Below are positions 1 through 8,058 of a stretch of 64,000 bases of DNA, piece by piece (the first letter of the stretch is position 1; the number at the start of each line of letters is the position of its first letter). The stretch is from Streptomyces fulvoviolaceus (GTDB taxonomy: Bacteria; Actinomycetota; Actinomycetes; Streptomycetales; Streptomycetaceae), in contig NZ_JOEY01000046.1 in the NCBI RefSeq assembly GCF_000718165.1, forward strand, positions 98,499 through 162,498, given 5' to 3'. The position numbers and the translations under genes were made by a program. Under the pieces are notes generated by a model. That model was not told where the DNA came from. It did not search any database and saw only the letters and a list, made by a program, of their open reading frames with translations.

Positions 1-881
1 ATGGACTGACGGCCGCCGAGCGCGGCCTGGATGGCGTACTGCGCGGGTGCGTTGGCGCACAGCCGCATGGAGGCCAGCATGGTGAGGCCCTCGAGGTAGT
101 TCTTCGCGTGCTGCTTCGGGCCGGTGACCACCAGCCAGCCCGAGCGGAAGCCGGCCACCCGGTACGTCTTCGACAGGCCGCAGAAGGTCAGGACGACCAG
201 GTCGGGGGCGAGCGCGGCGACCGAGTGGTGCACGGCGTCGTCGTACAGGATCTGGTCGTAGATCTCGTCGGCGAAGACCATCAGGCCGTGCCGGCGGGCG
301 AGGTCGAGGATGCCCTCGATGATCTCCTTCGGGTAGACCGCGCCGGTGGGGTTGTTCGGGTTGATGATGACGACGGCCTTGGTGCGGTCCGTGATCTTCG
401 CGGCCATGTCGTCCAGGTCCGGGTACCAGTCGGCCTGTTCGTCGCAGAGGTAGTGGACCGCCTTGCCGCCCGCGAGGGTCGTGACGGCCGTCCAGAGCGG
501 GAAGTCCGGGGCCGGGATGAGGATTTCGTCGCCGTCCTCGACCAGCGCCTGTACGGCCATCGAGATCAGCTCGGAGATGCCGTTGCCGAGGAAGACGTCG
601 TCGACGCCGACCTCCAGGCCCAGCGACTGGTAGCGCCCCGCCACGGCCCGCCGGGCGGAGAGGATGCCGCGCGAGTCGGTGTAGCCGTGCGCCTGCGGAA
701 GCATCCGGATCATGTCCTGGAGGATCTCCTCCGGCGCCTCGAAGCCGAACAGCGCGGGGTTGCCGGTGTTCAGGCGCAGCACGCTGTGGCCCGCTGCCTC
801 CAGCGCGTCGGCGTGCTCGATCACCGGGCCCCGGATCTCGTAACAGACCTCGCTGAGCTTGTTCGACTGCCGGAACTCCAT
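1..881 (-). CDS. PLP-dependent aminotransferase (alanine transaminase AlaA-like), 3' end outside window
   Basis: Reading the minus strand from ATG at 881 gives MEFRQSNKLSEVCYEIRGPV, the usual opening of AlaA-type class I aminotransferases, which move the amino group between alanine and 2-oxoglutarate in the cytosol. Visible family landmarks are the NTGNPALFGF substrate loop, the INPNNPTGAVYP segment, FADEIYDQI (PLP-contacting Asp) and LSKTYRVAGFRSGW holding the Schiff-base lysine. About 293 of an expected ~400 residues are present, so the C-terminal domain lies beyond position 1. The gene is divergent from an HxlR regulator, with two matched palindromes in the shared 87-bp promoter, so autoregulated control by that neighbour is likely (inference). 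The enzyme family is certain; the substrate is less so. Confidence 0.9.
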   Translation of the reverse strand, partial: MEFRQSNKLSEVCYEIRGPVIEHADALEAAGHSVLRLNTGNPALFGFEAPEEILQDMIRMLPQAHGYTDSRGILSARRAVAGRYQSLGLEVGVDDVFLGNGISELISMAVQALVEDGDEILIPAPDFPLWTAVTTLAGGKAVHYLCDEQADWYPDLDDMAAKITDRTKAVVIINPNNPTGAVYPKEIIEGILDLARRHGLMVFADEIYDQILYDDAVHHSVAALAPDLVVLTFCGLSKTYRVAGFRSGWLVVTGPKQHAKNYLEGLTMLASMRLCANAPAQYAIQAALGGRQS

Positions 882-912
882 GCGCGCTCGCCCCTCCGGT
901 TTCGTGTGTTGC

Positions 913-946
913 TTGGTTTTACCAAGTTCGAGCTTGGAAAGTCCAA
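913..946. promoter_or_regulatory. Tandem operator: two TTGG-N5-CCAA palindromes
   Basis: TTGG-TTTTA-CCAA (913-925) and TTGG-AAAGT-CCAA (934-946) have identical arms and spacing, and their centres are exactly 21 bp apart, two helical turns. They lie between the divergent aminotransferase (start 881) and HxlR gene (start 969). This is the layout expected for two winged-helix dimers binding the same DNA face, so HxlR autoregulation plus control of the aminotransferase is inferred. Confidence 0.6.
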
Positions 947-968
947 CAACTTGTCTAGACTGCGTCGC

Positions 969-1595
969 ATGTCACCTCGCCGAAGCTACGACCAGTACTG
1001 TTCCGCCGCCCGCGCGCTCGACGTCGTCGGCGACCGCTGGACCCTGCTGATCGTCCGGGAGCTGCTGGCCGGTCCGCGCCGCTACACCGACCTGCACGCC
1101 GACCTGCCGGGCGTCAGCACGGACGTACTCGCCTCGCGGCTGAAGGACATGGAGCGCGACGGGCTGACGACACGCCGCCGGCTGCCGCCGCCCGGTGCGG
1201 TGTACGTCTACGAACTCACCGGACGCGGACGGGAGTTGCTGCCGGTACTCCAGGCGCTCGGTACCTGGGGCGTGCCCGAGCTCGGCGAGCGGCGGCCCAC
1301 GGACGCTGTACGGGCGCACTGGTTCGCGCTGCCCCTGCTCCGCGCGCTGGAGGGCGAGGGGCTCGTCGAAGTCCGGCTGGAGGAGGGGGACTTCCACCTG
1401 TACGTCGGTGCGGAGGACGGTCCCGTGTACGGCGACGGGGCCGCCCCTGCCGAGCCCGACGCCCGACTGGTGCTGGACGCCGAGACGTGCGGAGCCGTCG
1501 GGCGTGGGGAGTTGAGCGTGCCGGACGCGGTGCGCAGCGGCCGGATCGAGGTGACCGGCGAGGGCGCGCTGGCCAAGGCGCTACGGGAGGCCTGA
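969..1595 (+). CDS. HxlR-family winged-helix transcriptional regulator
   Basis: A 208-residue protein starting MSPRRSYDQYCSAARALDVV. The HxlR winged helix occupies about residues 8-100, with the diagnostic DRWTLLIVRELLAGPRRYTDL and the recognition region VSTDVLASRLKDMERDGL. A ~100-residue C-terminal extension (YVGAEDGPVYGDG, SCP2-like in feel) is common in actinobacterial members and may bind a ligand. The ATG at 969 was chosen because the family domain begins only a few residues after it; the open frame upstream runs antisense through the aminotransferase. It probably represses itself and the divergent aminotransferase. The inducer is unknown. Confidence 0.88.
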   Translation: MSPRRSYDQYCSAARALDVVGDRWTLLIVRELLAGPRRYTDLHADLPGVSTDVLASRLKDMERDGLTTRRRLPPPGAVYVYELTGRGRELLPVLQALGTWGVPELGERRPTDAVRAHWFALPLLRALEGEGLVEVRLEEGDFHLYVGAEDGPVYGDGAAPAEPDARLVLDAETCGAVGRGELSVPDAVRSGRIEVTGEGALAKALREA

Positions 1596-1600
1596 AAGGC

Positions 1601-1627
1601 AGAAGGCCCGCCTGGGGCGGGCCTTCT
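1601..1627 (+). terminator. Hairpin terminator after the HxlR gene
   Basis: A perfect 12-bp stem (AGAAGGCCCGCC at 1601-1612 with its complement at 1616-1627) and a 3-nt loop begins five bases after the HxlR stop. There is no U-tract, as is usual in Streptomyces. It also stands 9 bp from the end of the convergent VWA-partner gene, so it may work in both directions. Confidence 0.75.
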
Positions 1628-1636
1628 GATGATCCG

Positions 1637-2434
1637 TCAAGGCACCCGGGTCGGCCGCCCCGCCCCGCGTGTCAGCGTGTACCCGCCGACACCCGCCAGC
1701 GCGGCCAGCACACCGCCCAGCGCGGTCCACACCCACCGGTCGGACCACCAGCCGGAGGACCAGCCGTCCTCGGGCTCGATGGCGGACAGGACGGCGGACG
1801 TGGTCTCCGAACTCTCGTCATCCGCTTCCGACTTCACCGCGACGCCCGGCACCAGCGGCTCGGCCAGCGAGCCGTCCACCGCTGCCGAACCGCCGATGTC
1901 CTTCGAGTCGACCCGCACCTCGGTGTCCACCGGAAGGCCCAGGTCCGCCGTCGTGAGGTCGACTACCGTCAGCCGGACGTAATAGGTGCCCGGCAGCGGG
2001 TCGTTGGCCCATGGCTCCGACCAGGCCCGGACCGTACGCAGGGTGCAGGCCAGCTCCACGGAGGAGGTACCGGCCGCGGCGGTGCGCGTCTGTGCCCCGT
2101 ACTGGCAGGCCTGACGGCGCCGCAGTCCGTCGTACACGTCGATCTGCCAGGTCTCGGCGGCGTGCGTTTCCGGCAGCTTCACCGTTGCCTTGACGGTGGG
2201 GCGCTGTCCGGCGTCCGCGGGGAACGACCAGTACAGGTAGTCGCCCGCGGAGCCGTTCGCCGTGGCCGTCCGGCCCTGCTCGATCTCGGTCGCCGTACGG
2301 AAGGACGTGCCCGCCTGGGTGGGCGCGTCGCCGTCCGCCGAAGCCGAGGGGGACGGCGAGGAGTCGGCCACGGCAGGAGAGGCCGCGAGCCCGAGCATGA
2401 GCAGAGAAGCGCTCAACGCGCGTGTGATCCGCAT
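1637..2434 (-). CDS. Secreted/anchored hypothetical protein, partner of the VWA protein
   Basis: 265 residues. An N-terminal signal peptide (MRITRALSASLLMLGLAASP then AVA-D) is followed by a Ser/Pro/Ala linker, a ~170-residue extracellular beta-rich region with two cysteines (QACQYG, VELACT) and one C-terminal membrane helix around WVWTALGGVLAALAGVGGYT with a basic tail, giving an outside-facing anchored protein. Its start overlaps the stop of the upstream VWA gene (TGATG), so the two are translationally coupled. Its ectodomain (DYLYWSFPADAGQRP, PGTYYVRLTVVDL) resembles the non-VWA part of its partner, suggesting duplication or a complex. No named family was recognised; function unknown. Confidence 0.82.
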   Translation of the reverse strand: MRITRALSASLLMLGLAASPAVADSSPSPSASADGDAPTQAGTSFRTATEIEQGRTATANGSAGDYLYWSFPADAGQRPTVKATVKLPETHAAETWQIDVYDGLRRRQACQYGAQTRTAAAGTSSVELACTLRTVRAWSEPWANDPLPGTYYVRLTVVDLTTADLGLPVDTEVRVDSKDIGGSAAVDGSLAEPLVPGVAVKSEADDESSETTSAVLSAIEPEDGWSSGWWSDRWVWTALGGVLAALAGVGGYTLTRGAGRPTRVP

Positions 2435-3699
2435 CAGTTGGTCCTCCAGATCGCGAGCCGCCAGCGCGACAGCCAGCCCCAGATGAGACCGGCGAGGAAG
2501 CCGGTGAGGATCAGCGCGCCCAGCAGCCACCAGCCGCGCCCGAGGCCGAAGGAGGCCACGTCGCCCGCCGAGGACGGCCCGTCCACGACGTCGACGGTCA
2601 GCTCCAGCGGCAGACCCGGCGTGGTCTTCACCCCGGAGGCCGCCGAGTAGGAGTTGGTGACCTGCAGGCACACGGTCTCGGCCGGCGCCTCGTCCTCGTC
2701 GCTCTCCGCCTTCGGGTAGCGCAGACCGGTGGAGACGGCATCCGTACGGCCGTTGCCCGCCGTCTCGCCCCGTACGATCTCGCGGCCGTGCACGGTGACC
2801 GCCCGCAGCAGCACCCCGTAGTCGGGGTTCACGGACCGGTCGGCCGCCACGCTCACCGAGGCGCGCAGCTCCTGGCCGGGGTCGACGTCCACCCGGTACC
2901 AGCGCTGCTTCCCGAACTCCTCGCGGTCGGTGTACAGCCCGGACTTCAGCGTGGGCGCCTTCGCGCACGCCTCGGCGCCCTCCGTGGCCACCGGCGTCAC
3001 CACCGGGTCGGCCGCGCGGTCCACCAACTGGTTGACCTTGTCGGCGAGTTCGTCGGTGTGCTCGACCGAGGTGTAGGTGCCGCCGGTCGCCTCGGCGATA
3101 CAGCTCAGCTGCTGCCGCATCTTGGAGTTCGGGACCAGGCCGAGGGTGTCGATCGTCAGGCCGATGCCCTTGGCGGCGATCTCGCGGGCCACCTCGCACG
3201 GGTCGAGCGGGGCGCAGGTGTCCTCGCCGTCGCTGATCAGCACGATCCGCTTGGAGCCGTCGCTGTCGGCGAAGTCGTCGGCGGCCTTCAGCAGGGCCGG
3301 GCCGATCGGCGTCCAGCCGGTGGGGGAGAGGGTCGCCACCGCGGTCTTGGCCTCGGTGCGGTCCAGCGTGCTGACCGGGTAGAGCTGCGCGGTGTCCTTG
3401 CAGCCCGTCTTCTGGTCGTCGCCGGGGTAGTTGGCGCCGAGGGTCCGGATGCCGAGCTGGACCTCCTCGGGCGTCGCGTCCAGCACCTCGTTGAAGGCCT
3501 GCTTCGCCGCGGCCATCCGGGTGCCGCCGTCGATGTCCGCCGTCCGCATGGAGCCGCTCACGTCGAGGACGAGGTCGACCTGGGGTGCGGTCTCGCCGGT
3601 GGGTTCACCGGCGACCGCCGCGGCCGGGAAGGCGATCCCGGCCGTCATGGCGACGAGCAGGGCGCACATCCCTGTTGCCAGCCGTTGTCTTGTGATCAT
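2434..3699 (-). CDS. Secreted von Willebrand factor A (VWA) domain membrane protein
   Basis: 421 residues: signal peptide ending near AAAVA-G (about residue 31), then a VWA domain with a complete MIDAS metal site (D46-x-S48-x-S50 in DLVLDVSGSM, T130 in GWTPIG, D157 in LISDGED), a second beta-rich region (about 250-370) and a C-terminal transmembrane helix (GWWLLGALILTGFLAGLIWG) with a short basic tail. The intact MIDAS implies divalent-metal-dependent binding of an external protein or surface ligand. It is the first gene of a two-gene operon with its own near-leaderless promoter, 45 bp after the siderophore synthetase. The partner and role are unknown. Confidence 0.88.
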   Translation of the reverse strand: MITRQRLATGMCALLVAMTAGIAFPAAAVAGEPTGETAPQVDLVLDVSGSMRTADIDGGTRMAAAKQAFNEVLDATPEEVQLGIRTLGANYPGDDQKTGCKDTAQLYPVSTLDRTEAKTAVATLSPTGWTPIGPALLKAADDFADSDGSKRIVLISDGEDTCAPLDPCEVAREIAAKGIGLTIDTLGLVPNSKMRQQLSCIAEATGGTYTSVEHTDELADKVNQLVDRAADPVVTPVATEGAEACAKAPTLKSGLYTDREEFGKQRWYRVDVDPGQELRASVSVAADRSVNPDYGVLLRAVTVHGREIVRGETAGNGRTDAVSTGLRYPKAESDEDEAPAETVCLQVTNSYSAASGVKTTPGLPLELTVDVVDGPSSAGDVASFGLGRGWWLLGALILTGFLAGLIWGWLSRWRLAIWRTN

Positions 3700-3705
3700 C
3701 GGCGG

Positions 3706-3735
3706 ATCCTATTGATGAGGAGTGCCGGGTTCCAA
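3706..3735 (-). promoter_or_regulatory. Predicted vegetative promoter of the VWA operon
   Basis: On the minus strand TTGGAA (3735-3730) and TAGGAT (3711-3706) are separated by 18 bp and fit the HrdB-type consensus. Only six bases separate the -10 box from the ATG at 3699, so transcription would start at or beside the start codon, giving a leaderless message. No purine-rich ribosome site precedes the ATG. Confidence 0.55.
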
Positions 3736-3744
3736 AACGGCCCG

Positions 3745-5238
3745 TCAGCGCAGGGGGTTCGGCAGCCCCGTCCACTGGTCGCCGGGTGTCCCCGGCGAGA
3801 GTCGCATCAGCGTCAACGCCTTCGTCGGCAGCGGCTGTTCGCGCAGGACGACGAGATCCGGGGTGTGCGGCAGGTCCCGTACGGCCGTCTCCAGCGCCTC
3901 TCGCAGCGCCGCCGCCGAACCCGCCGTACCGGCGAGGGCGCCGGCCACGAGGGAGCCGAACAGCTTGCGCCGCAGGGTCGTTTCGTCGTCCGTGACGATC
4001 CGTCCGGTCAGCTCCGGGACCGGGATGCCGTGCCGGGCCAGCCGGACCGGACTGACCCGGATGTCGGCGAGGTCGCGGTAGACCAGACGCAGCGGGGCGC
4101 CGGTCGCGGACAGGACGACGAGGAGGTTCTGGCCGTGCGCCTCCAGGGCCACGCCGAGATCCAGCAGGCGCAGACCGACGGTGAGCGCGAGCCGCGTGAA
4201 CTCGGCCAGCCAGGCAGGGGAGTCGGGCAACTCGGTGGTGGCGAGGGCCGCCACGGGCAGGACCCGCTCGCCGGGCGCCGTGTAGGTCTGGGGCGACTCG
4301 CGCAATACGGCGGCCAGGTCGGGGGAGTTGGCGGTGGCGGCACTCAGAGTTCGGGTCGTGTGCAGCAGGCCGTCCGTGCGCGCCGCCAAGGCCTCCGCGA
4401 ACGCCGAGAGCGTCGCCGACAGGGTGATCGAGTAGACCGAGATGTCCCGTACCGAGGACGTCAGACGGGTGCTCAGCGCGGTCTTGACGTGCGGTCCGCC
4501 GGGCACGGCCAAGGTCCGCAGGGACATCAGTGGATGCGCGTCGCATCCCGCTTCGTAGGGTCGCTTGAGCACGTGCTCCGCCTGCCACGGATGCACGGAC
4601 AGCAACAGCCGTGCCCCGTCCCGCATGTCGTCCGGCCACTCGCCCGTCACCAGGCACTCGTCCGCCGGTACCGGCACGAACCCGAGCCGCACGAGCGGCC
4701 GGTGCTCGGGACCGTAGGCGAGCTGCTCGGCCACCGAGAAGCCGGGCCGGGAACGGCAGTTGGGGTGGAACGGATGCCCGTCGACCACCCGCTGCTCCCA
4801 CTCCCAGTCGTACACCGGCCACTCTTTCGTGTGGGGTCCCTGCCCGGCCCGCGACAGCGCCGACGACGCGACGCTGTCACCGAGTTCGGCCGCGAAGTCC
4901 GTACCGTGAGGTACGCCGAGGGCGGTCATCAGGCGCGCCGGATCGTCGTACGCCACCTCGTCGAGCCGTACGGCGGTGACGTACGCGGCCGTGGCGTACG
5001 GATCAGGGTGCGGGCCGTGCAGCCGCCGTCCGTCCGCAAGGCGCAGAGTGAGCCCGTCCCTGCCCGCCGCACGGCCCGTGACCCAGGGCAGCGGTTCATG
5101 GGTGAGCGCACGCCACAGCCGGGACAGCACCGCCGCACGGGCGCCGGGCAGTTCGGCCGCGTACCGCGACCCGAGGTCGGGGCGTACGGCGGCCAGCTCG
5201 TCGGCGAACTCGGCCTCGGCGGCGGAGGGACGGTGCAC
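3745..5238 (-). CDS. IucA/IucC-family NRPS-independent siderophore (NIS) synthetase
   Basis: 497 residues. NIS synthetases adenylate a carboxylate such as citrate or a derivative and condense it with an amine or alcohol. Visible signatures: GHPFHPNCRSRPGF (ATP/substrate loop), LLSVHPWQ, KTALSTRLTSSVRDIS, LEAHGQNLLV and the C-terminal Fe-transport-like FhuF-type region. GTG at 5238 was chosen because GAGGAG lies seven bases before it; an ATG 11 codons upstream lacks such a site. It is divergent from a second NIS synthetase (5331). No other siderophore-building gene (monooxygenase, decarboxylase, exporter) is nearby, so the product cannot be assigned. Confidence 0.88.
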   Translation of the reverse strand: MHRPSAAEAEFADELAAVRPDLGSRYAAELPGARAAVLSRLWRALTHEPLPWVTGRAAGRDGLTLRLADGRRLHGPHPDPYATAAYVTAVRLDEVAYDDPARLMTALGVPHGTDFAAELGDSVASSALSRAGQGPHTKEWPVYDWEWEQRVVDGHPFHPNCRSRPGFSVAEQLAYGPEHRPLVRLGFVPVPADECLVTGEWPDDMRDGARLLLSVHPWQAEHVLKRPYEAGCDAHPLMSLRTLAVPGGPHVKTALSTRLTSSVRDISVYSITLSATLSAFAEALAARTDGLLHTTRTLSAATANSPDLAAVLRESPQTYTAPGERVLPVAALATTELPDSPAWLAEFTRLALTVGLRLLDLGVALEAHGQNLLVVLSATGAPLRLVYRDLADIRVSPVRLARHGIPVPELTGRIVTDDETTLRRKLFGSLVAGALAGTAGSAAALREALETAVRDLPHTPDLVVLREQPLPTKALTLMRLSPGTPGDQWTGLPNPLR

Positions 5239-5330
5239 GGTCGGGCTCCTCGGGTACGAATGGGGTGTCACGGCAGCGTGCGACGACAGACATACTGATC
5301 GTCACCGCCCGAACAGACCGTAGAGAACGA

Positions 5331-6842
5331 GTGGATCGCGTGGATCTCATCCCCCCGCCCGGCGAAAACGCCGCCGTGGAGCGCGACGACGTCGCGGACC
5401 GCGCCGACGCGTACGCCGCAGCGCCGCTGCTCAACTGTCTGCTGCGCGAGGTGGCCGAGCCGCTCCCGGAACCCGGCGCACACCGGGTGTACCGGCTGCC
5501 CGGGGGTCGGCTGCTGCGGGTGCGGGGCGACCGGCGTCCCGCGGAGCCCGAGGTGGCGGCCGTGGGCGGCTGGCAGCGCGTCGGCCACACCGAACTCGTC
5601 AAGCTCGTCGCCGAGGAACTGGACCGGCACACCGGCCTGCCCAACCACGAACTCCCCGCCGAGATGATCGACAGCCGGGACGCGGTGGCCGCCCTCCTGA
5701 CGGCACGCGCGCGTGCGACGGCGCCTGACGACGCGTATCTGCGCTCGGAGCAGTCCCTCATCACCGGCCACCCCCACCACCCCGCTCCCAAGGCCCGGGG
5801 CGGCGGCCCCGTCGCCGGATGGCTGCCCTACGCCCCCGAGGCGCACGCCCGTTTTCCGCTGACGCTGCTCGGTGTGCGCGAGGACGCGGTCGTCGAGGAG
5901 GGCGACACCTCGGCCCTCGACACCCTCGCCGAGGCCCCGCCCGGCTACCGCCTGCTGCCCGCGCACCCCTGGCAGCTCGACCTGGTCGACCTCACGCAGG
6001 CCTTCGCCGACGGCCGCCTGATCCGGCTGGGCACGACCGACTTCGATGCCTGGCCGACCGCCGCGATCCGCACGCTGTACGCCCCCGAGCGCGATCTCTT
6101 CCTGAAGTTCAGCCTCGACGTGCGCATCACCAACGACATCCGCCGGCTGTGGCGCCACGACCTGCTGAAACTCCGCAGGACCGACACGGCGGTGTCCGAG
6201 GCGTTCGCGGCGGGTCCGGCGGCCTGGCTGTCCGACCGCGGCTACCGCACCGCCGACTTCGCCTTCGAGGAGCTGGCCGTCCTCGTCCGCGACGGCTTCC
6301 ACGGCCGCCTCCGGCCCGGCGCGACCCCGCTGCTCGCCGCCGGCCTCGTCGAGGGCTTCGACGGCAGCCCGCTCGACGGTACGGCGGACCCGGCGGCCTG
6401 GTGGGAGGCGTACCTGGGCACGGTCGTACCGCCCGCCCTCGCGGCCTTCGCCGACCACGGCGTCGTACTCGAAGCCCACCTGCAGAACACGCTGGTCGCC
6501 GTCGACGCCGACGGCACACCGGTGCAGGCGCTGTTCCGGGACGCGGAGGGCGTGAAGCTGCTGCCGGACGTGTCTCGGGCGGCCGGCTGGGAGCGGCTGG
6601 TGTACTGCCTGGTCGTGAACCATCTGTGCGAGGTCGCCGCGGCTCTCGCCGAGCGCCGCCCCGGCCTCGACCCCTGGCCCGCAGCACGCCAGGAACTGGC
6701 CCGCCACGACCTTCCCGAGGCCGCCGCCCTGCTCACCTCGCCGACCCTCCCCGGCAAGACGAACCTCCTGCTGAGGTGGACGGGCGCGGACGGTGCCGAC
6801 GCCCGCTACCTGCCTCTCCCGAACCCCCTGGCCGCTCCGTGA
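5331..6842 (+). CDS. IucA/IucC-family NIS synthetase (second copy, divergent)
   Basis: About 503 residues. It carries the family landmarks GHPHHPAPKARGG, LPAHPWQ, KFSLDVRITNDIRR, VLEAHLQNTLV and a C-terminal LPGKTNLLLRW. Substitutions relative to its divergent partner (HPHHPAPKAR against HPFHPNCRSR) indicate different carboxylate or amine choices, as in two-step pathways such as aerobactin. Start: GTG at 5331 behind GAGAACGA; GTG at 5376 is an alternative. The 92-bp gap shared with the first synthetase holds no DmdR/DtxR iron box that I could see, which is unexpected for siderophore genes. The HipA-like gene follows after 20 bp and may be in the same transcript. Confidence 0.87.
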   Translation: MDRVDLIPPPGENAAVERDDVADRADAYAAAPLLNCLLREVAEPLPEPGAHRVYRLPGGRLLRVRGDRRPAEPEVAAVGGWQRVGHTELVKLVAEELDRHTGLPNHELPAEMIDSRDAVAALLTARARATAPDDAYLRSEQSLITGHPHHPAPKARGGGPVAGWLPYAPEAHARFPLTLLGVREDAVVEEGDTSALDTLAEAPPGYRLLPAHPWQLDLVDLTQAFADGRLIRLGTTDFDAWPTAAIRTLYAPERDLFLKFSLDVRITNDIRRLWRHDLLKLRRTDTAVSEAFAAGPAAWLSDRGYRTADFAFEELAVLVRDGFHGRLRPGATPLLAAGLVEGFDGSPLDGTADPAAWWEAYLGTVVPPALAAFADHGVVLEAHLQNTLVAVDADGTPVQALFRDAEGVKLLPDVSRAAGWERLVYCLVVNHLCEVAAALAERRPGLDPWPAARQELARHDLPEAAALLTSPTLPGKTNLLLRWTGADGADARYLPLPNPLAAP

Positions 6843-6862
6843 TCTGAATTACCCTGGCCGAT

Positions 6863-7768
6863 GTGCTGCGCGATGTGACTGCTGTTCGATACGTGACCCC
6901 GTTGCGGTCCGGCGGCTCCGTACCCGGAGTCGTCGAGGCCGACGACCTGGGGACGTACGTCGTCAAGTTCACCGGCTCCGCGCAGGGCCGCAAGGCGCTG
7001 GTCGCCGAGGTGATCGTGGGCGAGCTGGCCCGGGCCCTGGGGCTGAGATTCCCCGAGCTGGTCCTGGTGCACTTCGACCCGGCGATCGCCGACGGCGAGC
7101 CGCATCAGGAAGTGCGGGAACTCCACGGCGCGAGCGCGGGACTCAACCTCGGCATGGACTATCTGCCGGGCGCTGTCGATTTCACGCCGGAGGTCGCCAA
7201 GACCTTCCGGGTCGACTCGCTGGAAGCGGGCCGGATCGTCTGGCTCGACGCGCTGACCGTGAACGTGGACCGTACGGTCCACAGCTCCAACCTCATGGTC
7301 TGGCCGACGCTCGGCATCGCGCCGCCGCGCCTGTGGCTGATCGACCACGGCGCGGCTCTGGTCTTCCATCACCGCTGGGACGGCTCGGACCCCGCCAAGC
7401 GGTACGACTTCCGCCACCACGCGCTCGGCCACTACGCCCCCGACGTACGGGCCGCCGACGCGGAGCTGGCGCCCAGGGTCACCGAAGAACTGCTGCGCGG
7501 GATCGCCGCGGAGGTCCCCGACGCCTGGCTCACGGACTTCGCGACACCTGACGAGGCACGCGAGGCCTACGTGACGTACCTGTACGCGCGCGTACAGGCC
7601 TCCGCGGCCTGGCTGCCCACCGACTTCCCCACCCGGGAGGAGCTCGCCGCGGAGGAGGCCCTCCGGGCGGCGAAGACACAGGAAGGTCGGCCGAAGTGGC
7701 TGAAGCGGGTCCCCGACCTGCACGGCAAACCGGCCGCGGAACAGGATTGGTCGGTGCACCTCGGATGA
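6863..7768 (+). CDS. HipA-family kinase-like protein
   Basis: 301 residues with the compact HipA/PI3-4-like kinase arrangement: TYVVKFTGSAQGRKALVAEV (ATP-binding lysine and glycine loop), DALTVNVDRTVHSSNLMVW (catalytic Asp...Asn in the D-x4-N-x-DRT pattern) and LWLIDHGAALVFH (metal-binding DHG). It lacks the N-terminal HipA_N domain and a HipB antitoxin, so it is a stand-alone kinase rather than a classic toxin. Similar proteins are often next to DUF3037 genes; here the overlapping neighbour is instead a SelW-like protein. Start GTG at 6863, directly after the siderophore synthetase. Its substrate is unknown. Confidence 0.8.
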   Translation: MLRDVTAVRYVTPLRSGGSVPGVVEADDLGTYVVKFTGSAQGRKALVAEVIVGELARALGLRFPELVLVHFDPAIADGEPHQEVRELHGASAGLNLGMDYLPGAVDFTPEVAKTFRVDSLEAGRIVWLDALTVNVDRTVHSSNLMVWPTLGIAPPRLWLIDHGAALVFHHRWDGSDPAKRYDFRHHALGHYAPDVRAADAELAPRVTEELLRGIAAEVPDAWLTDFATPDEAREAYVTYLYARVQASAAWLPTDFPTREELAAEEALRAAKTQEGRPKWLKRVPDLHGKPAAEQDWSVHLG

Positions 7769-8058
7769 GTGGCCGTGTCGAGATCGAGTACTGCACCCAG
7801 TGCCGCTGGCTGCCCCGCGCGGCCTGGCTGGCACAGGAACTGCTCACGACCTTCGAGACCGAGCTGACGGAACTGGCACTGAAGCCCGGCACGGGCGGCG
7901 TCTTCGTCGTCCGGGTCGACGACGAGGTCGTCTGGGACCGCCGCGAGCAGGGGTTTCCCGAGCCGACGGCCGTGAAGCAGGTCGTACGCGACCGAGTGGC
8001 CCCGGGAAAGTCCCTGGGCCACTCGGACAAGGCTGCGCAGGAGGACGTCAGCCCTTGA
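7765..8058 (+). CDS. SelT/SelW/SelH (Rdx) family thioredoxin-like protein
   Basis: 97 residues with the Rdx fold signature [11 protein letters not shown] near the N-terminus: C10-x-x-C13 is the redox pair, here two cysteines rather than selenocysteine. The C-terminal half [23 protein letters not shown] is the usual beta-strand and helix ending of the family. The ATG overlaps the stop of the HipA-like kinase (ATGA), so the two are translationally coupled. It probably acts as a small cytosolic thiol-redox factor. It runs into the convergent malate synthase gene (11-base overlap of the coding ends). Confidence 0.85.
   Translation: MSGRVEIEYCTQCRWLPRAAWLAQELLTTFETELTELALKPGTGGVFVVRVDDEVVWDRREQGFPEPTAVKQVVRDRVAPGKSLGHSDKAAQEDVSP

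Noticed and set aside
5239..5330. Iron box for DmdR/DtxR between the siderophore synthetases
   Set aside because: No TTAGGTTAGGCT-like palindrome could be found on either strand of the gap.
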